From NCBI GenBank assembly GCA_900554495.1, contig USHR01000073.1, forward strand, positions 1 through 8,278: a stretch of 8,278 nucleotides of DNA, given 5' to 3'. The stretch is from an uncultured Collinsella sp. (lineage in GTDB: Bacteria; Actinomycetota; Coriobacteriia; Coriobacteriales; Coriobacteriaceae). The notes under the pieces were generated by a model, which had not been told where the DNA came from, ran no database searches, and worked only from the letters and a program-made list of their open reading frames with translations. This document shows positions 1 through 6,100 of this stretch, in pieces. Made by a program: the position numbers and the translations under genes. The first letter of the stretch is position 1. Each line of letters begins with the position of its first letter.

Positions 1-20
1 ACGCTCCCGCAAACTGCCTC

Positions 21-50
21 TTGACAACTTATAGGAGCGTCGGTTTTAAT
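21..50 (+). promoter_or_regulatory. Sigma-70-like promoter facing right, with no evident gene downstream
   Basis: A perfect -35 box TTGACA (21-26) is followed after 18 bp by TTTAAT (45-50), a 5/6 match to the -10 consensus. The expected transcription start is near 57. A 7-bp inverted repeat, ACGCTCC (1-7) and GGAGCGT (34-40), brackets the -35 box. No convincing plus-strand gene follows: the ATG at 66 lacks a ribosome site and opens a low-quality frame that runs into the antisense of the Gfo/Idh gene. The promoter would therefore make a short or antisense RNA, or be fortuitous. This is a motif call only. Confidence 0.45.
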
Positions 51-61
51 TTCGCGAAATT
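48..61. promoter_or_regulatory. Perfect 14-bp palindrome, probable operator
   Basis: AATTTCGCGAAATT reads identically on both strands. It overlaps the last three bases of the -10 box of the plus-strand promoter and covers its expected start site, which is where a repressor would bind. The binding protein is unknown. The centre is GC rather than the CG usual for LacI/GalR operators, so a LacI-type regulator is not favoured. Confidence 0.45.
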
Positions 62-175
62 CGGCATGGTTGAGGGTAATCGGTTAAACGTAGTAGATAG
101 GCCCATTTGGTGGCGAACGAATCAAGCTAAGGTGCAAAATAGCCCCCGCCCCAGAAAAATCGTCGGCAAGGTAGC

Positions 176-210
176 AAAAAGCCCCGCGGGCAGGAGGCTG
201 CTCGCGGGGC
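176..210 (-). terminator. Rho-independent terminator of the SDR-MFS-Gfo/Idh operon
   Basis: Positions 181-210 form a hairpin: an 8-bp GC-rich outer stem (GCCCCGCG with CGCGGGGC), one mismatch, a 4-bp inner stem (GCAG with CTGC) and a GAGG loop. Read on the minus strand it is followed directly by TTTTT (180-176). It lies 74 bp past the stop codon of the Gfo/Idh gene. On the plus strand no T-run follows, so it should act in one direction only. Confidence 0.85.
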
Positions 211-283
211 AAAGAAGAGGGGCATATTTGTGGCGGACCGAGGGGTTCGGCATGGGGTTTCTGCCGCGGCCGCTCTTAAGGCA

Positions 284-1324
284 TTACAGCTCGACGAGCT
301 GGCCGGTTTCGGCGGCCTCCTTGATGGCGTTGAGAAGCGTGAGCGTCTTGACGTTGTCGGCGGGGGTCACGACGGGCTCGACCTCACGGCGGACAACCTT
401 CACAAAGTGCTTGAGCTGCATCTTGTGCGGCAGCGCCGGGTCGACGGCCGGGATCTCCATCTGCAGCGGCTTGTGCCAGTTGGAGGCGCCGTCGTAGGAG
501 AACTGGTGCAGGCGGGGCAGCGAAAGGGCGCCCTTAGTGCCGCCGATAAAGTAGGCGTCGGCGTCGAAGGGACGGTACTGCGGGTCCTCGCGAGCGGTGG
601 CCTCCCAGTTCCAGGGGCTGGCGGTGGCGTCAGAGATGGTCATGCTTGCGAGCGCGCCATCGGCAAAACGGACGTTGACCACGGCGGAGTCCTCGGTCTC
701 AAAACCGCGGGCGGCGCTGGACTGCATGCCCTGGACGGCAACGGGCTCGCCCAGCAGGTAACGGAGCAGGTCGACGTCGTGCACCAGGTTGACCAGGATC
801 GGGCCGGCACCCTTCTTGCGGCGCCACTCGACGTCGAAGTACTCGTCGTTCTTATAGATCATGTAGTGGAAGCTCGACACGGTGAGCTTGCCCAACTCGC
901 CGGACTCGATGATTTCCTTGGCTTTGTTGACGAAGGGATTGTGGCGACGGTGCTGGCCCACGAGCACGGGCACGCCAGCGGTCTCGGCCTCGGCGGCGAA
1001 GGCCTGGGCATCCTCCAGGTCGTTGGAGATCGGCTTTTCGACCAACGGCACGATGTTGCGCTTCACAGCCTCGCGGGCAACGCCCAGGTGTAGGTCGTTG
1101 GGCGTGGCGATGATGACGGCTTCGGGCTTGACCTCGTCCATCATCTGGGCGGGATCGGTATAAAACGGCACGCCGGCGGCCTCGGCCGTGGCGCGGGCGC
1201 CCTCAAAGGCGTCGGCGATGGCGACGAGCTCGGCCTCGGGCTCCTCGGTGACAAAGCGGATGTGGTTGCGGCCCATGGCGCCGGCGCCGATAACGGCAAT
1301 GCGGACGGGGTTGAGCTCAGACAT
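284..1324 (-). CDS. Gfo/Idh/MocA-family NAD(P)-dependent oxidoreductase
   Basis: A 346-residue cytoplasmic dehydrogenase of usual length for the family. The N-terminal Rossmann fold (about residues 7-125) has the dinucleotide loop GAGAMG (13-18) and an acidic D38 after the second strand, which favours NAD(H). The family motif EKP is at 96-98, with K97 the expected catalytic lysine. The C-terminal alpha/beta domain carries the catalytic segment NLVHDVD (179-185) with H182. The aspartate usually four residues before this histidine is V178, a variant I recall from sugar and inositol dehydrogenase-like members of this family. The start is supported by AAGGAG five bases upstream. It is the last gene of the operon, 67 bp after the transporter gene and before an intrinsic terminator. 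Members oxidise or reduce sugars, polyols and their derivatives; the substrate here is unknown. The placement beside an uptake carrier and an SDR suggests a catabolic step. Confidence 0.9.
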   Translation of the reverse strand: MSELNPVRIAVIGAGAMGRNHIRFVTEEPEAELVAIADAFEGARATAEAAGVPFYTDPAQMMDEVKPEAVIIATPNDLHLGVAREAVKRNIVPLVEKPISNDLEDAQAFAAEAETAGVPVLVGQHRRHNPFVNKAKEIIESGELGKLTVSSFHYMIYKNDEYFDVEWRRKKGAGPILVNLVHDVDLLRYLLGEPVAVQGMQSSAARGFETEDSAVVNVRFADGALASMTISDATASPWNWEATAREDPQYRPFDADAYFIGGTKGALSLPRLHQFSYDGASNWHKPLQMEIPAVDPALPHKMQLKHFVKVVRREVEPVVTPADNVKTLTLLNAIKEAAETGQLVEL

Positions 1325-1353
1325 TTCGACTCCTTAATACTGGTGGCGGTGGA

Positions 1354-1382
1354 ATGCGGCAAGGGGGCGGTCCTTGCCGCAT
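1354..1382 (-). repeat. Intercistronic hairpin between transporter and Gfo/Idh genes
   Basis: An 11-bp perfect stem (1354-1364 paired with 1372-1382) closes a 7-nt loop in the 67-bp gap. Neither strand has a T-run after it, so it is not a typical terminator. In the operon transcript it begins 9 nt after the transporter stop codon, a position where such hairpins often block 3' exonucleases or mark a processing site. That role is inferred. Confidence 0.65.
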
Positions 1383-1391
1383 CAAGCAAAA

Positions 1392-2648
1392 CTAGGCGGA
1401 CTTCTTCTTGCTGTCGGAGACCATCATGTAGACGGTGAGCACGACGGCGATTGCGGCGATTACGATGGCACCGTAGAAGGACTGCTGGTAGGCGGCGCTG
1501 CCGGCCTCGGCGTGATACAGCACGGCGGTGATGGGCTGGCTGATCCAGGTGGAGGCGGCGTAACCCAAAAACATGATGCCGTAGTTGACGCCGATGTTGC
1601 TGGTGCCGAAGGCGCCACCGGTGAGCGGCGGGTAGATGACGAGCAGGGCGCCAAAGCTAAAGCCGAGCAGGGCGAGCGCCACAAAGAACATACTCTGCGT
1701 AAAGCTCATCGACATGATGACGAGTGCGACGATGGTGACGACAAGGCTGATGAGCAGTGACTTATAGGCGCCGAGCTTGTCGATGATCTGGCCAAAGGAC
1801 AGACGACCGACCAGGTTGGCGCAGGTGTTGACGGAGACTACCACACCGCCGAGGGCGACGGCCGCGGCGCTCGTGGGGTCGGCGAAGAGCTGAACGGCGG
1901 CGATGGAGGCAACCTTGCCCACGAGCAGGGTGCCCGCGGTGGCGGCAAAGGCGAAGGTGACGATGAGGACCCAGAAGCGCGGGGTCTTGACCATCTCGCC
2001 CGGGGTGAGGTCGCCGAAGGTGCCGGCATGCGCGCCGCCCTTGGGGGCCTCGAAGCCCTCGGGCAGCCAGCCGGCCTCGGGGGCCTTCAGGAACAGGGCG
2101 GAGGCGGCAATCATCACGAAGAAGATGACGCCGAGTGCCTTGAGGGCGCCAAAGATGCCCAGGCTCGGGATGAGCAGCGAGGCGAGCACCGGGGACAGCA
2201 CGGCGGGGCCGGCGGTCGAAGCGGCCAGGGTGATGCCGGAGGCGAGACCCTTCTTGTCGATGAACCACTTTTGGCCGGTGGTGAGCGCCGGGTTGTAGCC
2301 CAGGCCGTTGCCGATGGCGGCGACGAGCGAGAACCACAGGTAGAACTGCCACGGCTCGGTGACGGTGCCGGACATGAACCAGCCCAGGCCGTAGCACACG
2401 GCGGCGGCGATTACGACGTTGCGCGGGCCGATCTTATCGGAGATGCGGCCGGCGAAGATGCCCGTCACGGCCATGATGGTCTGAAAGACCGGGAAAGCCC
2501 AGGTAAGAGCGCTGGACCACTCGGGGTAGACGGCGAGTAGGTTCTTGCTCACGACGGAATACAGCGCGATGGAGCTGATGAAGAACATGGTGACGCATGC
2601 GGCGGAAAGCACGACGGCGCGACCCTTGTTGGAGTTGGTGGAAGCCAT
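1392..2648 (-). CDS. MFS transporter, oxalate/formate antiporter (OFA)-like family
   Basis: A 418-residue inner-membrane carrier with about twelve hydrophobic segments and a hydrophilic central loop between helices 6 and 7 (about residues 190-220). The MFS signature between helices 2 and 3 is GRISDKIGPR (67-76). The segment around GQKWFIDKKGLASGI, before helix 5, closely resembles the OFA group (OxlT type), whose known members move small mono- and dicarboxylates. The ATG at 2648 is preferred because AAAGAG lies four bases upstream; an in-frame ATG at 2663 would add five residues but has no ribosome site and sits against a hairpin. The C-terminus ends in a lysine-rich tail (DSKKKSA). The gene is placed between two dehydrogenase genes, so it probably imports their substrate or exchanges it for a product. 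Substrate and mode (symport or antiport) cannot be told. Confidence 0.88.
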   Translation of the reverse strand: MASTNSNKGRAVVLSAACVTMFFISSIALYSVVSKNLLAVYPEWSSALTWAFPVFQTIMAVTGIFAGRISDKIGPRNVVIAAAVCYGLGWFMSGTVTEPWQFYLWFSLVAAIGNGLGYNPALTTGQKWFIDKKGLASGITLAASTAGPAVLSPVLASLLIPSLGIFGALKALGVIFFVMIAASALFLKAPEAGWLPEGFEAPKGGAHAGTFGDLTPGEMVKTPRFWVLIVTFAFAATAGTLLVGKVASIAAVQLFADPTSAAAVALGGVVVSVNTCANLVGRLSFGQIIDKLGAYKSLLISLVVTIVALVIMSMSFTQSMFFVALALLGFSFGALLVIYPPLTGGAFGTSNIGVNYGIMFLGYAASTWISQPITAVLYHAEAGSAAYQQSFYGAIVIAAIAVVLTVYMMVSDSKKKSA

Positions 2649-2671
2649 TGGACTCTTTCTCATCGATACGG

Positions 2672-2702
2672 GGGAGGAGCGGGCGTGTCCGCGGGACCTC
2701 CC
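2672..2702 (-). repeat. Intercistronic hairpin between SDR and transporter genes
   Basis: GGGAGG (2672-2677) pairs with CCTCCC (2697-2702). Inside, GCGG (2679-2682) pairs with CCGC (2689-2692), leaving a 6-nt loop and an asymmetric internal loop. It starts 12 nt after the SDR stop codon in the operon transcript and lacks a T-run. It ends about 24 nt before the preferred transporter start, leaving that ribosome site free, but only 9 nt before the alternative ATG at 2663. Confidence 0.5.
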
Positions 2703-2714
2703 TGTCAGGTTGGT

Positions 2715-3596
2715 TTACTGGTCAGTCGGCTTGGCGACGCCGGACTCGTCGGACCAAAGCTCGACACCCTTGTTCTTAAGGTAGTTGTCGGCATAGGCGC
2801 GACGGCCGCCGGGCTTGGCGGTGAGGTCGCCCATCATATTGGAGAAACCGCCATCGACCTTGATGGCGTCGCCGGTGGTAAAGTCCGAGCGCGTGGACGC
2901 CAGGAACATGACGGCGTTGGCGATATCGCTGACCTCGCCGATGCGGCGCGTGGCGATCAGACGGCTGCGGCTCTTTTCGACCTCGGGGTCGGCGTAGAAG
3001 TTGGCCGACATCGGGGTCTTAACGAAGCAGGGCTCGACGCAGTTGGAGCGGACGCCGTAGGGGCCCCACTCGGCGGCGAGCATCTTGGACATCATGTTGA
3101 CGCCGGCCTTGGTGGAGCTGTACACGCCCGAGAACGTCTCGGGGGAGTGGCTGGCGACGGTCGAGATGTGCACCAGGCGACCCTGGCCGGCCTTGATCAT
3201 CTCGCGACCAAAGCGCTGCGAGGTGATGAAGTAGCCGGTGAGGTTGACGTTGAGCACCTGCTCCCAGTCGCTCAGCGGCAGGTCCTCCATGGCGGCGAAG
3301 CGCAGGATGCCGGCGGTGTTGACGAGGACGTCGACGCGGCCGAAGTTGGCGATGGTGGCGTCGACGGCAGCCTGGACCTCGGCCTCGTTGGTGGCGTTCA
3401 TCTTGTAACCCTCGGCGTGGATGCCAAACTCGGCAGCGAGGTCGGCGGCAGCGGCCTTGACCTTCTCCTCGTCCAGGTCGAGCATGACGACGTTGGCGCC
3501 ATTGCGGGCGAACTCGCGGCAGATCTCGGCGCCCATACCGCCGAGCGCGCCAGTCACGGCGCAGACATCGCCCTCGAGCTTAAGCCAATTGCTCAT
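2715..3596 (-). CDS. Short-chain dehydrogenase/reductase (SDR), classical type
   Basis: A 293-residue cytoplasmic oxidoreductase. The cofactor loop is TGALGGMG (15-22). D40 at the end of the second strand points to NAD(H). NTAG (93-96) replaces the usual NNAG, N118 is the structural catalytic Asn, and the active site has YSSTK with Y159 and K163. By the usual 13-residue spacing the catalytic serine position is T146, with S145 next to it. The core ends at DGG (248-250) and a further 43 residues follow, so the protein is longer than the roughly 250 residues usual for the family. The N-terminus (NWLKLEG) recalls sorbitol-6-phosphate or gluconate-type SDRs, but this is too weak to name a substrate. 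AAGGGAAG upstream supports the start. It is first in the operon, 66 bp before the transporter gene and divergent from the LysR gene. Confidence 0.9.
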   Translation of the reverse strand: MSNWLKLEGDVCAVTGALGGMGAEICREFARNGANVVMLDLDEEKVKAAAADLAAEFGIHAEGYKMNATNEAEVQAAVDATIANFGRVDVLVNTAGILRFAAMEDLPLSDWEQVLNVNLTGYFITSQRFGREMIKAGQGRLVHISTVASHSPETFSGVYSSTKAGVNMMSKMLAAEWGPYGVRSNCVEPCFVKTPMSANFYADPEVEKSRSRLIATRRIGEVSDIANAVMFLASTRSDFTTGDAIKVDGGFSNMMGDLTAKPGGRRAYADNYLKNKGVELWSDESGVAKPTDQ

Positions 3597-3665
3597 AGGA
3601 ACTTCCCTTCTTGTGCCTCCCGGTGGGTCGCTCCCATTAACCGGCCCACGTGGTTTTCGCTGGTT

Positions 3666-3694
3666 ATCGTATGCTTTGCATTTGCGCAGGTGAA
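3666..3694 (-). promoter_or_regulatory. Predicted promoter of the SDR-MFS-Gfo/Idh operon
   Basis: On the minus strand TTCACC (3694-3689, 4/6 match to -35) is separated by exactly 17 bp from TACGAT (3671-3666, 4/6 match to -10). The expected start is near 3659, about 63 nt before the SDR start codon. The weak boxes suit an activator-dependent promoter. An ATGC-TTT-GCAT inverted repeat (3671-3681) touches the -10 box. Confidence 0.5.
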
Positions 3695-3705
3695 TTGCAT
3701 ATTAG

Positions 3706-3735
3706 TTAGAATGGCGTTAACCGTAGGTTTATACT
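3706..3735 (+). promoter_or_regulatory. Predicted promoter of the LysR regulator gene
   Basis: TATACT (3730-3735) is a 5/6 match to -10. The best -35 at suitable spacing is TTAGAA (3706-3711, 18-bp spacer, 3/6 match). The start would be near 3742, giving a leader of about 88 nt before the GTG start codon. The dyad at 3717-3731 lies between and against these boxes, as expected for autorepression. Confidence 0.4.
3717..3731. promoter_or_regulatory. Candidate LysR-type regulator binding dyad
   Basis: TTAACC-GTA-GGTTTA is an inverted repeat with AACC and GGTT half-sites and one central mismatch pair. Its centre (3724) is about 65 bp upstream of the predicted SDR transcription start, the usual place of the primary LysR recognition site, and it abuts the regulator's own -10 box. 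A second AACC-N9-GGTT dyad lies at 3639-3655 and a lone GGTT at 3662-3665. The spacing is not the textbook T-N11-A, so this remains a prediction. Confidence 0.45.
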
Positions 3736-3818
3736 GTGCGATGCAGTTTATTCTCAATTGAGCGCGTGACCTGCAAAAACAACCCCCTGTGGCACCATGT
3801 GGCCACGGGCGCGAAAAC

Positions 3819-3823
3819 GGGAG
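3819..3823 (+). promoter_or_regulatory. Ribosome binding site that fixes the GTG start of the LysR gene
   Basis: GGGAG lies six bases before the GTG at 3830. The upstream in-frame ATG at 3797 has no comparable site in front of it, and starting there would add 11 residues not typical of LysR N-termini. Confidence 0.65.
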
Positions 3824-3829
3824 ATTGAC

Positions 3830-4708
3830 GTGTACGATCGACGACTTGAGGCCATATCGGCCGCCGCGGAGCTGGGAAGCTTCTCGCGTGCGGCGGCAAA
3901 ATTGCGTGTGTCGACGCCGGCACTCGTCAAGCAGGTATCGGGCTTCGAGGCCGAGTTCGGCATCACGCTGTTCGAACGCTCGCACTCGGGCGTCAAGGTG
4001 ACGCCGGCGGGCGCGCTGCTGGTGGACGATGCGCGCTCGATTATGCGGCAGTCCGAGGACGCGCTGCGCCGTGCCCGACGCGCGGCGGGCGATGGCGGGG
4101 CCGTGCGTCTGGGCGTGTCGATGATGTGCCCGGGGCGCCAAACGCTGTCGATGTGGACGGGTGTGCACGAGCTGGAGCCATCGCTGCGATTTGAGATCGT
4201 GCCGGTAAGCGATCTCTATGACGAGCGCGAATCCGTCATGCGCAGCCTTGGTCGCGAGGTAGATGTGGTGCAGTCGAGTTTTTCGACCCCGCGCTGGGGC
4301 GACACCTGCCAAAAGCTCCGCATCGTCAACGTGCCGTTTTATATCGACGTACCGCGTACAAGCCCGCTTGCGCGCAAGAGTCGCATTACGGTCGCCGACC
4401 TGGAGGGCATGCGCCTGCGCGTGCTCCGTCACGGCAACGATGCCATGGATAGCTTGCGCATCGACCTGTTGGCCGACGGCGGCGTGGACGTGATCGACGT
4501 GGATAGCTTTGACTTTGCGCTCTTTAACGAGGCGGAGGAAAAAGGCGACGCGGTGCTCACCTGCGGCGCATGGTCGGGGGTGCACCCGGCCTTTGTGGGC
4601 GTGCCGTTCCTGTGCGGCCGCGAGGTGCCGGTCTTTCTGCACTACCCGCTCGAGCCAACCCTCCAAGTACAAAAATTCGTCAACGCCATGGCCCAACTCC
4701 TCAAATAG
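3830..4708 (+). CDS. LysR-family transcriptional regulator
   Basis: A 292-residue DNA-binding regulator of the usual LysR length. The N-terminal winged helix-turn-helix (about residues 1-60) shows the family pattern: GSFSRAAAKL (16-25), then STPALVKQVSGFE (28-40) and LFERSHSGVKVTPAG (47-61). A linker helix follows to about residue 88, and the C-terminal co-inducer domain starts near VRLGVS and runs to the end. GTG is chosen as start because of the ribosome site GGGAG and because the resulting N-terminus (MYDRRLEAISAAAELGSF) fits the family. It is divergent from the SDR-MFS-Gfo/Idh operon with a 233-bp shared control region, so it is most likely that operon's activator, responding to the imported compound. 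The ligand is unknown. No clear terminator follows; only a weak GATGATT/AATCATC inverted repeat (4719-4753) is seen. Confidence 0.92.
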   Translation: MYDRRLEAISAAAELGSFSRAAAKLRVSTPALVKQVSGFEAEFGITLFERSHSGVKVTPAGALLVDDARSIMRQSEDALRRARRAAGDGGAVRLGVSMMCPGRQTLSMWTGVHELEPSLRFEIVPVSDLYDERESVMRSLGREVDVVQSSFSTPRWGDTCQKLRIVNVPFYIDVPRTSPLARKSRITVADLEGMRLRVLRHGNDAMDSLRIDLLADGGVDVIDVDSFDFALFNEAEEKGDAVLTCGAWSGVHPAFVGVPFLCGREVPVFLHYPLEPTLQVQKFVNAMAQLLK

Positions 4709-4828
4709 CTATCGTGTCGATGATTCTTTAATTCCCGTCCTAGAAAAATCATCTGGTAGAGTTGACCCCGCATGATTTACAAGACGCTATGCGCCACCTG
4801 CGCTTTTGCCATTTGAGGGAGTGAACTT

Positions 4829-5920
4829 ATGAATACTTCTGTTGCCAAGAAGGCCAGCCAGGCGGTGCGCCTGCTCATGATGGTGCTCACGGCAGTTCTC
4901 ATCTTCTTCTTCATCAATGTCATGCTGCTCGTCTCCGATATTCAGGGCACGGCGCGCGTGGTCAACTATGCCGGTCTGGTGCGCGGTACCACGCAGCGAA
5001 TCGTTAAGCTCGAGGACGCGGGCCAGCCTCAAGATGACCTGCTCAAAGCCGTGGATTCATACATCAACGGTTTGCGTTACGGAAGTGACGACCTCAACCT
5101 CGTCCGTCTCGACGACGACGAGTATCAGGCAAAGATGACCGAGCTTGCAAACTATTTTGATGAGCTTTGCGCCGAGATCATCCGCGTGCGCGAAGTCGGC
5201 TATGAGAACACCGACATCATCGACATGAGCGAGGAGTTCTTTGGCATTTGCGACGATGCTACGCGACTCGCAGAGGACTATTCTCAGGAGAAGGCGTCGG
5301 CGCTCAACTATCTCGAGGGTCTGGTGATCATCGACATCATGGGCTTGGTGGCGACCTTTGCGGTCGAACTTGTTCGCGCGGTGCGAACTGCCGCACTCAA
5401 TCGCGAGCTGCAGAACAAAGTTTATCTCGACGAAGCCACGGGACTGCCCAACAAGAACAAGTGCGAGGAGGTCTTGGGGCAGGAGCAGCCTGTCTCCGCG
5501 GAGGCGCCCGTTGCGGTGTGCGTCTTCGACCTTAACAATCTGCATACGGTCAATAACAGCTTTGGCCACGAGAAGGGCGACGAATACATCCGTTCTTTTG
5601 CCCAGCAGCTGGGGCGCGTGGCGTCCGAGACCTGCTTTGTGGGTCGCGACGGCGGCGATGAGTTTATCGCGGTGCTGCGGGATACCGATCGAGCTGCCGT
5701 GGAGTCCTGTCTCGCTCGGGTTCGTGCGAACGTGAACGAGTATTCCGAGGCTCACCCCGACATGCCCATCAGCTATGCGGTGGGCTACGCGCTTTCCAGC
5801 GATTTTGATGAACCGCCTACGATGCGCGAGCTCTTTTCCCAGGCCGACAAAAACATGTACATCGACAAGAACCGTGTAAAGACAGTCGAGGCGGCCAGGC
5901 CGCAACACGAGGAACGGTAA
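4829..5920 (+). CDS. Membrane-anchored GGDEF protein, probable diguanylate cyclase
   Basis: A 363-residue inner-membrane signalling protein that probably makes cyclic di-GMP from two GTP. One transmembrane helix lies at about 15-36, an extracytoplasmic helical sensor at about 37-160, a second helix at about 162-180, and a GGDEF domain at about 200-355. The catalytic motif GRDGGDEF (272-279) is intact. Upstream, FDLNNL (233-238) and SFGHEKGDE (244-252) supply the metal and guanine site. The position of the inhibitory I-site (RxxD five residues before GGDEF) reads SETC, so product feedback at that site is unlikely. The sensor start, VVNYAGLVRGTTQR (44-57), resembles the first helix of PilJ/NarX-type sensors. 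GAGGGAG seven bases upstream fixes the start. The 120-bp gap behind LysR shows TTGACC (4762-4767) but no convincing -10. A bidirectional terminator follows. Its link to the neighbouring genes is unclear. Confidence 0.9.
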   Translation: MNTSVAKKASQAVRLLMMVLTAVLIFFFINVMLLVSDIQGTARVVNYAGLVRGTTQRIVKLEDAGQPQDDLLKAVDSYINGLRYGSDDLNLVRLDDDEYQAKMTELANYFDELCAEIIRVREVGYENTDIIDMSEEFFGICDDATRLAEDYSQEKASALNYLEGLVIIDIMGLVATFAVELVRAVRTAALNRELQNKVYLDEATGLPNKNKCEEVLGQEQPVSAEAPVAVCVFDLNNLHTVNNSFGHEKGDEYIRSFAQQLGRVASETCFVGRDGGDEFIAVLRDTDRAAVESCLARVRANVNEYSEAHPDMPISYAVGYALSSDFDEPPTMRELFSQADKNMYIDKNRVKTVEAARPQHEER

Positions 5921-5941
5921 GCTTGTAACGGAGGGCATAGA

Positions 5942-5979
5942 AAAGCCTCCGCAGCTCGTGTGGCTGCGGAGGCTTTATT
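5942..5979. terminator. Bidirectional intrinsic terminator between GGDEF and ABC genes
   Basis: A 14-bp perfect stem (5942-5955 paired with 5963-5976) closes a 7-nt loop. On the plus strand the stem ends in TTT and continues ATT; on the minus strand it ends in TTT followed by one more T and CTAT. It sits 21 bp after the GGDEF stop codon and about 125 bp past the stop codon of the convergent ABC gene, and can serve both. Confidence 0.85.
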
Positions 5980-6003
5980 CGTTGCGGCGCATTGTGTTTG
6001 GGT

Positions 6004-6093
6004 CGTTGAGATGAGTCGATTTGCCCCGAAAGAGGAGGGTATTGACCTTAGGGTCATGCCCGACGAATGAGCGGCAAATCGGCCATCTCGGCG
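6004..6093 (+). other. Unexplained 90-bp folded palindromic element
   Basis: Three nested stems can form. The outer stem pairs 6004-6013 with 6084-6093 (10 bp, two of them G-T). After a small internal loop, CGATTTGCC (6017-6025) pairs perfectly with GGCAAATCG (6073-6081). A purine-rich 11 by 11 internal loop follows, then 6037-6047 pairs with 6052-6061 (10 bp, one bulge, one G-T) around a TTAG tetraloop. All three wobble pairs are G-U only in plus-strand RNA; on the minus strand they become A-C mismatches. No promoter of its own is visible. It could be a structured RNA, a 3' UTR element of the ABC transcript, or a DNA-level palindrome such as a dispersed repeat. Confidence 0.5.
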
Positions 6094-6100
6094 GGCCGAA

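Noticed and set aside
66..497. Plus-strand open frame starting at the ATG at 66, downstream of the orphan promoter
   Set aside because: No ribosome site, basic low-quality composition, and most of its length is antisense to the terminator and the Gfo/Idh gene.
1354..1382. Hairpin between transporter and Gfo/Idh genes as a terminator
   Set aside because: No T-run after the stem on either strand; the Gfo/Idh gene directly downstream has a good ribosome site and fits the operon.
2685..3761. Long plus-strand open frame (358 codons) opposite the SDR gene
   Set aside because: It is the mirror of the SDR coding frame in GC-rich DNA; the protein is Gly/Val/Asp/His-rich with no motif, while the minus-strand frame has full SDR motifs.
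3593..4696. Long minus-strand open frame opposite the LysR gene
   Set aside because: Arg/His-rich antisense translation without motifs; the plus-strand frame is a clear LysR protein.
4719..4753. GATGATT/AATCATC inverted repeat after the LysR gene as its terminator
   Set aside because: AT-rich 7-bp arms with a 21-nt loop and no T-run; too weak to call.
6004..6093. Integron attC site or Xer dif-like site as explanation of the folded element
   Set aside because: No GTTRRRY/RYYYAAC core pair at the arms and no recognisable dif half-sites.
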